A stretch of DNA of 64,000 nt from JAGLTZ01 sp964637695 (GTDB lineage Bacteria > Blakebacterota > Blakebacteria > Blakebacterales > Blakebacteraceae), in assembly GCA_964637695.1 (NCBI GenBank), contig CAZWVF010000003.1, forward strand, positions 22,947-86,946, in the 5' to 3' direction. A program made the position numbers and the translations under genes. This document shows positions 27,074 through 35,397 of the stretch, piece by piece. The notes beneath the pieces were generated by a model, which worked only from the letters and a program-made list of their open reading frames with translations, was not told the origin of the DNA and made no database searches. Every line of letters begins with the position of its first letter. The stretch's first letter is position 1.

Positions 27074-30000
27074 CTAACGTCCGGGAGGAATGGGGCGGGC
27101 AAGGGCCGCCATCGTGAACATCGAGGGATCGGGCTCCTGTGCAAAGGTGATCTCTGTCATCTCCATCAGTGTGCGTGAGTTCTTCACGTGGCTGACCATC
27201 TCGAACCTCATCGCAACAGTTCTGCCCTCGATTTCCTGAAAATCGCTTATATAAAGCGTCTTCAGGTGTTCACCTTCGTTGTAGTACTCGATCTGCCTGG
27301 TAAGTGCATCTTCCACTCCCGCCCATAAAATGATGTAGTCGTACGATGGTCCATCGGGTGTGGGTGTGCATTTCAGCTTAACGCATTCCACTCCCTCCAG
27401 TCGTTCGTAGCCCATGATCTCAGCAGTGTAATCTTCAGAGAAGTCTCCCGACGCCATATCCTCGTAAGAGAAATCTGAACCCTGAGCGCTCTGGCGGCGG
27501 GTGTGTCCGGCGAAATGACGTGTGAGATCGCGCCTCTTCATGTAGTACCAGATATCATCGCCGCCATTCAGCTGCAGGATCTTGTCTCCGGCCACACGCG
27601 CCGGTTCGACATAGGCCATCAGGCCCACGTCGCCTCCCTGGGCCGACCACGACCGGATCGTGAATGTGCGCTCGGCACCGGTAGAAGTTGTTATGGTCTG
27701 GCGTATTACACTATAGGAGTGATCGACTCGCTCGACATTTTCGATCCTCTCAATCCACCCGGCACCGGTCTCCTGCGCCCGAGATATCGAAGGGAGCAGG
27801 ATGAGCAGGGCAAGAGAGAGCATGGCGGCAGTCGAAACCGGACTTGCCTTGAAATTACGTCCTCCGAGCAACTTCATGAGAGCCGGCAGGAATACCACGG
27901 TTGTAATGAAGCAGGTTCCGACACCGAGCATGAGGACGATCCCGAAACTCGCCATGGCCACGTGAGGTATGAAACCGAGACTGCCGAATCCAATCATTGT
28001 CGTTAATGTAGTAAGCAGGATGGCCCGCCCGACGAATCGGAAGGAATTGTAAACCCGGTCGGAGCCCGCGGATGTATCCTCCTGGAACCGGTGAATAGCG
28101 TGAACGCCATCGTCGATTCCTATTCCGAGGATGACAGGTATCGCCATGAAGTTCATGAAGTTGTACTTCATGCCAATCAGATACATGATGCCCAGCATCA
28201 TTACGGAGCCACCCAGAAGAGGCAGCAGTGACAGGAGTCCGACCGGTCCCCTGAAGGTGATCAGCAGGAGCACTACTATAACCGCAAAGGCGACGATCAT
28301 GCCCTTGCGTCCATCCCGGCCCGATTCGGTCAGGTAATCGAGTGTGAGCTGAGCCGTGCCGCTGATACGGGGATCGACCTCCTCCATCTGTTCGCTGAAC
28401 CTCTTCAGATTCGTCTGATGCCACAGATAATCACGGGCGGTTATATTGACCAGGAACTGTTCTGATCCGTCTCGCGGGAGCAGGCTCCTCTTAAGGACAT
28501 CGGGCAGGTCATCAACACCGAACCGTTCGGTATTGCTCATCCGGATCAGGTTCTCCTTCATCCGGGCGTGCCAGCTGCTGCTGACAGCTGAGCTTATCTG
28601 CGGATCGATACCGGATTCCAGAAGTCGTACAAGCGTCGGCAGAACAGCATTATCATCAATCGTATTCGTATCGCTGTCGTAGCCGGTCAACCGGTCAAGA
28701 CTCCTTACAGCTCTGTCGAGACCACCGGTGAAGGCCAGATTGCTCATCAGGTCCAGATTATCTCCCAGCCTGCTGATCTCGGCAACCAGCTCTGCGTCGC
28801 TGGTGCCGGCCCGCCAGACGGGTGTTCTGGAACTCTCCGTCCGGGAGCGGAATGCATCCAGTCTGCCTGAATATTCTTCGAAACGGTCCTCTGTAGGCAG
28901 GAAATCGCTGATGGTCGACACCTCGCCGACCATTGACAGATTCTTGATACGTTTTTTCATTTCGCGGGCTTCTTCGATCGAATTGACGATCACCCAGCCT
29001 CCTTCGGTCATCGACCCATATCGCTCCGGAATTTCCCGCTGGAGCCGGACGTTTTCCAGCCCTCTCGGTTCCAGGTTCAACCAGTCGAGTTCGAACTCGT
29101 TCTTCAGACCGGTCCAGAGTGAAACTCCGATCACAACCAGAAAGAAAACCAGAAACAGACCGGAATGACGCCAGCTGAGAGCTGCAATCTTTCCGATTAC
29201 CGGAAAACCTTCACTCGCTCCAGGTACTGACGAGGTCTTACCTTTTCGTTCATGACGACGACTGCGCAGCACGAGAAGCGGTGGCAGAGTCAGAAATACT
29301 GCCAATAGAGTCAGGAAGAGGCCGGCTCCGATAGTGAACCCCAGCTCGCTGATACCTTTCGTCTCACCGACAATCAGGGCCAGGAATGCGGCGGCTGTGG
29401 TAAGCCCGCCGGCCAGCACTCCAACACCGGTTCCCGAGATTGTATAGATCAGAGATTCGCGGATCGAGTGACCGCGGCTCCTCTCTTCGTAATACCGGGT
29501 GATCAGGTGAATTGCGAAGTCGATTCCAAGCCCCAGCAGTATTATCGCGAACATGGCCGTGAAGAGGTTCAGTTCTCCATATACTATCTCGAGGGTGGCA
29601 GCGGTCCATGTTATCCCGATGATAAGAGGCAGAAGAGCAACCAGCGGCAGCACCCACCCGCCGAAATTCCTGGCCAGCAGAAGATAGATGAGAACGAGAG
29701 CGACCAGCATCAGCACCGCACTGCTGGTTGTCATGGCGTCCATCTCCTCCTTCTGAAGAGGCCCGTTTCCGGTGAGTCCTATCTCGACATCCGGAAACTG
29801 CGGCCGCAGCTCAGCCAGGAGTTCCTGAACCTGGACGGTCATTTCCATCAGGGGATCGATCTCCAGGAGAGGATGGAGTGGAGTACAGAGGATGAGCATC
29901 ATCCCGCGATCGAGGCTCAGAGCCCATGGATCCCCTGCGATCATTGCATCAGCCGCCTCTTCGACGGAGGCGTAGTCTTCACCTGCAAATCGCGCCGCAA

Positions 30001-30541
30001 GGATCTCCAGCGAGCGCTCCATGCCGTGCATCGACTGAGCTATCTCCACCTCATCGTTACGCAGGTTCTCTTCACTGTCGGTATACTCCCGCTCGAAACT
30101 GTCATTGATACCACGCAGGATACCGACCAGAGAGGGATCGGAGAGCTGGTCGATTGTGCGGTCCAGGTCCTTCTCCTCAACCAGCATCAATCCATGATCG
30201 ATAAAGTAATCGAGAGGTATGGTGCCCTGGACGTTATAGAGGAGATCGAGAGCTTCCAGGCGCGGGATTATCACCTGGGCAGCCTCTACCATCCTGTCCC
30301 TCTCACCTTCCAGCACTACCACCGTGTTCGCCTCACCAAAGCGTTCAGTTACTTCCAGGTATGATTGGACAGCCGGTGAATGCGCAGGAAGCATATCGAC
30401 AACATTTGTCTTCATCTCGAGTCCCCGGGAGATGAATGCTGCGATAATGGTGATCACGATCACAGTGATCAGTATTCGCCAGGGGTGGTCGTCACTGATC
30501 CCTGCCAGCAGACCGCCGATGTTTTTCAATATCTTTCTCAT
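27074..30541 (-). CDS. RND/MMPL-family transporter fused to a LolA-like outer-membrane lipoprotein-sorting domain
   Basis: Residues 1 to about 895 form an MMPL/HpnN-type RND transporter: one N-terminal helix, a periplasmic loop with DMLPAHSPAV, a first sterol-sensing-like membrane block (about 272-435), a second periplasmic loop and a second block with GIGIDDGVHAIHRF. Residues 900-1155 are a LolA-like domain preceded by a signal-peptide-like helix (AAMLSLALLILLPSISRAQ, 906-924). In most genomes these are separate neighbouring genes. The start overlaps the tetR stop by four bases (ATGA). It probably exports a lipid toward the outer membrane. Confidence 0.85.
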   Translation of the reverse strand: MRKILKNIGGLLAGISDDHPWRILITVIVITIIAAFISRGLEMKTNVVDMLPAHSPAVQSYLEVTERFGEANTVVVLEGERDRMVEAAQVIIPRLEALDLLYNVQGTIPLDYFIDHGLMLVEEKDLDRTIDQLSDPSLVGILRGINDSFEREYTDSEENLRNDEVEIAQSMHGMERSLEILAARFAGEDYASVEEAADAMIAGDPWALSLDRGMMLILCTPLHPLLEIDPLMEMTVQVQELLAELRPQFPDVEIGLTGNGPLQKEEMDAMTTSSAVLMLVALVLIYLLLARNFGGWVLPLVALLPLIIGITWTAATLEIVYGELNLFTAMFAIILLGLGIDFAIHLITRYYEERSRGHSIRESLIYTISGTGVGVLAGGLTTAAAFLALIVGETKGISELGFTIGAGLFLTLLAVFLTLPPLLVLRSRRHERKGKTSSVPGASEGFPVIGKIAALSWRHSGLFLVFFLVVIGVSLWTGLKNEFELDWLNLEPRGLENVRLQREIPERYGSMTEGGWVIVNSIEEAREMKKRIKNLSMVGEVSTISDFLPTEDRFEEYSGRLDAFRSRTESSRTPVWRAGTSDAELVAEISRLGDNLDLMSNLAFTGGLDRAVRSLDRLTGYDSDTNTIDDNAVLPTLVRLLESGIDPQISSAVSSSWHARMKENLIRMSNTERFGVDDLPDVLKRSLLPRDGSEQFLVNITARDYLWHQTNLKRFSEQMEEVDPRISGTAQLTLDYLTESGRDGRKGMIVAFAVIVVLLLITFRGPVGLLSLLPLLGGSVMMLGIMYLIGMKYNFMNFMAIPVILGIGIDDGVHAIHRFQEDTSAGSDRVYNSFRFVGRAILLTTLTTMIGFGSLGFIPHVAMASFGIVLMLGVGTCFITTVVFLPALMKLLGGRNFKASPVSTAAMLSLALLILLPSISRAQETGAGWIERIENVERVDHSYSVIRQTITTSTGAERTFTIRSWSAQGGDVGLMAYVEPARVAGDKILQLNGGDDIWYYMKRRDLTRHFAGHTRRQSAQGSDFSYEDMASGDFSEDYTAEIMGYERLEGVECVKLKCTPTPDGPSYDYIILWAGVEDALTRQIEYYNEGEHLKTLYISDFQEIEGRTVAMRFEMVSHVKNSRTLMEMTEITFAQEPDPSMFTMAALARPIPPGR

Positions 30542-31200
30542 GATCCCAGCCCTCCTTTGTCTTCCTCGTCTGCCTGCTTTTCTCTCTTTTCCAGAGCCTT
30601 CTTCAGGAAGTCGACAAAGGTCAGTGTGAAGCGTTCTCTTTCCGGTTTGTCCATCTCCTGCCAGTGTGCCCCCAGCCAGCGGTCGTGAACGCTGTCGAGG
30701 GCCATCAGCAGTTCCATCTCAAGTTCTTCGGGCAGATCTGTGCGCATTGCACCTGTCTCACGACCGTACCGGATCAGTCCCCTGACCCACTCCATTGCTT
30801 CGGTGAAAACCATACCCAGGTGCCCCGACTTGCGCATCTCTTCGGGCAGTTCCCAAACCGAGCGCCCGAAACCGAGCATCCAGGGATGGATCTCCAGATC
30901 TACAAAGGGGTGGAGGTAAAGTTCTTCGATCTTCTCCCAGAAAGTTGCTGTGTTGAAGGCCGAGAGAGCGAATTGGGGTACGTCGATGAACTGCAGCCAG
31001 TAGTGCCTGACTACCGTTGCGATAAGATCTTCCTTATCCTCGAAGTAGTAGTAGGCGGTTCCCTTGCTGATGCCGGCCCGCTCCAGGATCCTGTTCATGG
31101 AGGTTTTCTCATAGCCGTTGGCCGCGAATTCTTGTGCGGCAGCCTCCAGAATCAGTTTCTTCTTGTCTTTGGGCATCTTTTCGAATCGTGGCAGAGGCAT
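30538..31200 (-). CDS. TetR/AcrR-family transcriptional regulator
   Basis: A 220-residue repressor with an N-terminal helix-turn-helix (ILEAAAQEFAANGYEKTSMNRILERAG is the span; the recognition helix is in SKGTAYYYFEDKEDL) and a variable ligand-binding C-terminal domain. I start it at the ATG at 31200 because GAGGAG lies 7 nt upstream; the open frame runs further back to 31290 but would include the promoter leader. It leads the RND/LolA operon and probably represses it. Confidence 0.85.
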   Translation of the reverse strand: MPLPRFEKMPKDKKKLILEAAAQEFAANGYEKTSMNRILERAGISKGTAYYYFEDKEDLIATVVRHYWLQFIDVPQFALSAFNTATFWEKIEELYLHPFVDLEIHPWMLGFGRSVWELPEEMRKSGHLGMVFTEAMEWVRGLIRYGRETGAMRTDLPEELEMELLMALDSVHDRWLGAHWQEMDKPERERFTLTFVDFLKKALEKREKQADEEDKGGLGS

Positions 31201-31294
31201 CTGAACGCTCCTCGTTTTTTCTTGCCTGTGCTCGTTTTTCCGTAGACCTGTCGGTGTATACGAACTGGTTATACTTAATGTTTCGACCACATGG

Positions 31295-31322
31295 TTTATA
31301 ATTATAATTCTGCTTCAGTCAA
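31295..31322 (-). promoter_or_regulatory. promoter of the tetR - RND - barrel operon
   Basis: On the minus strand TTGACT (31322-31317) and TATAAA (31300-31295) are 16 nt apart. The start site would be near 31288. An imperfect palindrome with arms GTATA and TATAC at 31256-31274 lies in the early leader and is a candidate TetR site. Confidence 0.5.
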
Positions 31323-31402
31323 GATCAAAGAAGATTGCATCGGAGCTGTACAGGCAGTTCATAAATGATAATCCGTAGAATAACCGCTATCGGGAGAATA
31401 TC

Positions 31403-31430
31403 TTGACATCGTCAACCGGTGGCATAAGAT
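31403..31430 (+). promoter_or_regulatory. promoter of the pyrE-pyrF-pyrDK operon
   Basis: TTGACA (31403-31408) and TAAGAT (31425-31430) are separated by 16 nt. The start site near 31437 precedes GGAAGGA (31456-31462), a strong ribosome-binding site that points to translation beginning at 31465-31470. Confidence 0.55.
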
Positions 31431-31505
31431 ACCCATCGATCATACTTATCAAGCCGGAAGGAACATGCCATAGAAGACCTGGGCAGGAAGATCGCTGAGA
31501 AGGGA

Positions 31506-32144
31506 TTGAGCATAGGTGCAATAATGCTCAATCCCGATAATCCCTTCCAGTGGGCATCCGGTTACCGCATGCCCGTATATAACGACAACCGGATGTTCCT
31601 CTTCTTTCCTGAAATCAGGGAGACAATCGCCACCGGCCTTTCGTATATCATTGAGACAGAAGCGATATCCTTCGATGTGGTTGCCGGCACAGCCACTGCA
31701 GGGATCCCTCACGGTACTACTCTGGCCGACATGCTGCGTCTGCCTTACATCTATATCAGGGATAAACCGAAGTCACACGGGTTGAGAAACAGGATCGAAG
31801 GGATTGACGCCGAATCAGATCTGGGTGGCAGGGAAGTGATCGTCATCGAGGACCTCATTTCAACGGGCGGAAGTTCGGCTGCTGCTGTTGAAGCCGTGCG
31901 CGAGGCGAACGGATCGTGCAACTGGTGCCTGGCTATTTTCAGCTATGGGCTCGACAGGGCAGAGGAACACTTTTCGGCTCTCCAGCCCCCCTGTCAGGTG
32001 AGGTCTCTGCTGACCTTCGATACCCTGCTCGATGTGGCTTCCTCGGGCGGATATCTCACGGATGAGCAGATCTCAATGCTGGCAGAATGGCGGGCAGATC
32101 CATTCAACTGGGGAGAGAAGCACGGCTTCCCCCGGGTAGATTAA
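31506..32144 (+). CDS. pyrE: orotate phosphoribosyltransferase
   Basis: PyrE joins orotate to PRPP to make OMP in UMP synthesis. The PRPP-binding motif is VIVIEDLISTGGSS, and NPDNPFQWASGYRMPVYNDNR is typical of the family. The listed TTG start has no well-placed ribosome-binding site. The frame stays open upstream and encodes IEDLGRKIAEKG, which looks like the genuine N terminus, but the only ATG there (31465) is out of frame and reads ATG-CCA-TAG. The true start is therefore either a non-standard codon near 31470 or hidden by a one-base indel. Confidence 0.85.
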   Translation: MSIGAIMLNPDNPFQWASGYRMPVYNDNRMFLFFPEIRETIATGLSYIIETEAISFDVVAGTATAGIPHGTTLADMLRLPYIYIRDKPKSHGLRNRIEGIDAESDLGGREVIVIEDLISTGGSSAAAVEAVREANGSCNWCLAIFSYGLDRAEEHFSALQPPCQVRSLLTFDTLLDVASSGGYLTDEQISMLAEWRADPFNWGEKHGFPRVD

Positions 32145-32158
32145 AGAGAATCCAGGCT

Positions 32159-32911
32159 ATGACAGACCTTTCAGCAAAGGAACAGAAGGCCAGGGAGATA
32201 GTCTGCCTGCCTCTCGATGGACTCCATTCAATTGATGCTGTCAGGGATCGGGTGGAAGAACTCAGTCCATTCGTGGGGTTCTTCAAGGTGGGCAAGGAGA
32301 CCTTCACCCGGTTCGGACCGGATATCGTCAATATCGTGAAAGGGCATGGGGCCGGAGTATTCCTCGATCTCAAATACCACGATATCCCCAGCACCGTTAA
32401 GGGGGCTGCCCGGGCCGCCGCCGAGCTCGGTGTTTCTATGTTCAATGTTCACGCCATCGGTGGATTGACGATGATGAAGGCGGCGATGGAGGGTATCGAT
32501 GAGGCGGATATAACCGGCGGTGGAAGGCCGAAGATTGTGGCCGTAACCGTACTTACAAGCATCGACCAGGAGATCCTCAATCTGGAGTGCGGGATACTGG
32601 GCAGTGTCGAGGATCTGGTTTACCGACTGTCTGAACTGACCGCTCAGGCCGGTCTGGACGGGATCGTCTGTTCCGCCGTGGACCTTCCGGTTCTGAAGGA
32701 TTCCATGCCATCCGGATTCATGTTTGTAACTCCGGGTATCAAGGGGACCACAACAGCCGCCGGCGAGGATCAGAAGAGGGTGCTGACGCCGGGCGCCGCA
32801 GTACAGGCGGGTTCCACAATGCTGGTGGTCGGAAGGGCTATTACCGGTGCGGATGACAGAACAGCTGCGGCCCGCGAGGTGCTGGACGATATCGTGAGAG
32901 TGCTGGAGTGA
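32159..32911 (+). CDS. pyrF: orotidine 5'-phosphate decarboxylase
   Basis: PyrF converts OMP to UMP. The catalytic Asp-Lys-Asp array is in FLDLKYHDIPSTV, and the phosphate-binding end is LVVGRAITGADD. The ATG at 32159 lies 14 nt after pyrE and gives a 250-residue protein; a longer frame would run back into pyrE. The middle gene of a compact pyrimidine operon. Confidence 0.88.
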   Translation: MTDLSAKEQKAREIVCLPLDGLHSIDAVRDRVEELSPFVGFFKVGKETFTRFGPDIVNIVKGHGAGVFLDLKYHDIPSTVKGAARAAAELGVSMFNVHAIGGLTMMKAAMEGIDEADITGGGRPKIVAVTVLTSIDQEILNLECGILGSVEDLVYRLSELTAQAGLDGIVCSAVDLPVLKDSMPSGFMFVTPGIKGTTTAAGEDQKRVLTPGAAVQAGSTMLVVGRAITGADDRTAAAREVLDDIVRVLE

Positions 32912-32921
32912 ACGGGTCTCC

Positions 32922-34592
32922 ATGATCGAATTCCTGGGCAAGAAGGTGCGGGGCCGCTTCGGACTGCCTTCAGGTGTAATCGCGACCAACAGCGATACCG
33001 CCGGATGGATGATCCGGAATATCCCGCAGATCGGATTCTTCAACGGCAAGAGTACAACTATCGAGCCTCGCCAGGGCTATGACGAAGACATCCTGACCCA
33101 GCCGGCACCAGATTCTTTATGGAACGCGGTCGGTTATGCCAACCCGGGTCTCGAAGCGATGGTGGAGGCTTTCAGGGAGTTGAAAGAGGCATTCCCACCC
33201 GATGTTTTCCTGATGCCTCAGATCGGCGAAAGCAGTGCTGAAAGTTTCGAACACTGTGTGACCGAGTTCGACAGAGCAGGGGATGCAGTTGACGGGATAG
33301 AGATCAACCTTTCCTGCCCCCATGTCGAGAAGGGGGGCATCCTGATCGGGTCTAATCCCGAAAGTGTTCACAGCATAGTGTCGGCATCCCGGCGGGCGAC
33401 CGGAAAGCCTCTGATTGTGAAGTTGAATGCGGGCGTTCACAGGCTGGAGGAGGTCGCCCTGGCTGCTGTTGATGCCGGTGCGAACGCTCTATCTGCCATC
33501 AATTCACTGGGTGGGCCGAACCCGGAGCTGAGCAACCAGTTCGGCGGTCTCTCCGGAGCGCAGGTTTTCCCTGCAACCCTGGAGACGATCCGGAAGATCA
33601 GGGGTGTTGTGGATCTGCCCTTCCTGGTGATGGGCGGGATCAGGGGCGCAGCCGACATCAGGCGTCTCGATGAGATCGACAGTTCTTTTCTCTACGCGAT
33701 CGGTTCAACTCTGGGCGGTCTCGACTCCGAACAGATAAGGCAGTACTTCCACCAGCTCGAGATCGATCTTGCAGAAGGGACCGATCTGGCATCTGAAATG
33801 ACGATGTCAGAGATGATGATGGATTACCGTCCCTTTGTGATCTCGGAGACCGTCGAATACAGTCCAACACTCAGACTGATCAGGTTCCATCAGAACCTGG
33901 ATGCCGAAGTCGGTCAGTTCGTCTTCCTGAAGCTGGGGAGGGGGCTCTCCAAACCATTCTCGGTTGCAAGGGATCGAGACTGTCTGGAACTGGTGGTGCG
34001 GAAGGTCGGGAAGATGACGGCCAAATCGTTCGATCTCAAACCGAATGATGTGGTTCGGATCAACGGTCCATTCGGTAAACCGTTCCAACTCCCCGCCGAT
34101 CGGCTGGTCATATTCGTAGGTGCCGGAGTCGGTATAGCACCGATCCTGCATGCAGCCGAGCATCATGACGGCCCCTGCCGCTTCGTCATAGGGGCGGTGA
34201 CGGCGGACGAGCTGGTCTACCTGGATGATTTCAGGGAAATGGGCGAGGTGGCATATTCGACCGATGACGGAAGCGCCGGCTTCCACGGATTGGTTACCGA
34301 ACTTCTGGATGAAGTGCTCGCTTCAGAAAGACCGGAGAATCCCTGTTTCTATACATGCGGTCCCGAGACAGCCATCAGGGGGGTGGATGAGATCGCCCGC
34401 AGGTATGCACCCCCCGAAGATATCTATCATCTGGTCGAGCGGATGACCAGCTGCGGCATCGGAATCTGCGGCAAGTGCTCCATCCCTTCGGGGGAGCGGG
34501 CGTGTGTGGACGGACCGGTCTTTACAGCAACCGAGTTCACACCCGGGGACTATATGAGGGATAAGAGTGGAGCGAAGATCCCTGCCCACTGA
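32922..34592 (+). CDS. pyrD: dihydroorotate dehydrogenase, fused PyrD-PyrK (class 1B type)
   Basis: The 556-residue protein joins a class 1 catalytic PyrD domain (about 1-300) to a PyrK electron-transfer domain (about 305-556). The PyrD part has the catalytic cysteine in INLSCPHVEKGG and phosphate-binding VMGGIRGAADI. The PyrK part has an FAD-binding barrel (GLSKPFSVAR), an NAD-type nucleotide fold (VGAGVGIAPILHA) and the [2Fe-2S] cysteines in CGIGICGKCS plus ACVDGPVF. Class 1B enzymes normally have two separate genes. Electrons would pass to NAD. Confidence 0.88.
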   Translation: MIEFLGKKVRGRFGLPSGVIATNSDTAGWMIRNIPQIGFFNGKSTTIEPRQGYDEDILTQPAPDSLWNAVGYANPGLEAMVEAFRELKEAFPPDVFLMPQIGESSAESFEHCVTEFDRAGDAVDGIEINLSCPHVEKGGILIGSNPESVHSIVSASRRATGKPLIVKLNAGVHRLEEVALAAVDAGANALSAINSLGGPNPELSNQFGGLSGAQVFPATLETIRKIRGVVDLPFLVMGGIRGAADIRRLDEIDSSFLYAIGSTLGGLDSEQIRQYFHQLEIDLAEGTDLASEMTMSEMMMDYRPFVISETVEYSPTLRLIRFHQNLDAEVGQFVFLKLGRGLSKPFSVARDRDCLELVVRKVGKMTAKSFDLKPNDVVRINGPFGKPFQLPADRLVIFVGAGVGIAPILHAAEHHDGPCRFVIGAVTADELVYLDDFREMGEVAYSTDDGSAGFHGLVTELLDEVLASERPENPCFYTCGPETAIRGVDEIARRYAPPEDIYHLVERMTSCGIGICGKCSIPSGERACVDGPVFTATEFTPGDYMRDKSGAKIPAH

Positions 34593-34677
34593 AGCCTCAT
34601 ATTAGTTTCTGTTGCCTTCCATGGCTACAGGGCTACCTTTGCGTAACTGTCAGATTCTCAATTCTCAGGAAATTTGT

Positions 34678-35355
34678 GTGAAACAGTCAGATAAAAAGGT
34701 CAGTGAAAGCAGTTCCAAAGAGGAAACCGCCCATCCTCCAAATCGCCTTCTTGAAGGGGGAAAATTCGTACTGTGGGTTGTCGTCATCACAATGGTGCTC
34801 AGAGTTTCCGTTGCAGAGGCCTACCGTGTTGAAATGTCATCGATGGAGAATACGCTTCTTCCCGGCGATACGATTCTTGGAAATAAGTTCCTGTATGGCG
34901 CCAGATTGCCCCTTATCGGCCTGCGTCTTCCGCCCATCCGAAACCCACGGCCCGGAGACATTATCGTTCTGCAACACCCCGTAGAGATCGGTCAGAGATT
35001 AATCAAAAGGGTGATAGCAGTAGAGGGGCAGGTGATCGAGATCCGCGACAAACAGCTCTATGTGGACAACCAGCCGGTCCCGCTGCCAGACAGGGGCAAG
35101 TTCGTGGACAGCAGGGTTCTGCCCAGGGGAGTCTCGAATCGAGACAACTTCGGGCCGCTTACCGTACCTGATAAGAGTCTATTTGTGATGGGTGACAACA
35201 GGGACATTTCACTCGACAGCAGGGGGTGGGGATTTGTGGGTCGTGACAAAGTGCTCGGTCTGGCTATAATCATTCTCTACTCGTGGGACCACGATCCAAC
35301 AGAGCCTTTCTGGGAAAGGATACGCTGGAGCCGCTTTGGTCACATTCCAAATTAA
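34678..35355 (+). CDS. lepB: signal peptidase I
   Basis: The membrane-bound leader peptidase cleaves Sec signal peptides. One membrane helix (LWVVVITMVLRVSV) precedes the catalytic serine box (EMSSMENTLLPGD), the lysine box (RLIKRVIAVEG) and the GDNRDISLDSRGWGFV box. I chose the GTG at 34678 because AGGAA lies 6 nt before it; ATG 34621 and TTG 34612 are longer alternatives. The catalytic dyad is complete. Confidence 0.87.
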   Translation: MKQSDKKVSESSSKEETAHPPNRLLEGGKFVLWVVVITMVLRVSVAEAYRVEMSSMENTLLPGDTILGNKFLYGARLPLIGLRLPPIRNPRPGDIIVLQHPVEIGQRLIKRVIAVEGQVIEIRDKQLYVDNQPVPLPDRGKFVDSRVLPRGVSNRDNFGPLTVPDKSLFVMGDNRDISLDSRGWGFVGRDKVLGLAIIILYSWDHDPTEPFWERIRWSRFGHIPN

Positions 35356-35397
35356 CCGCTTTGCAGCAACCGCTTTCTTCATGGGAGGAGTGATACG

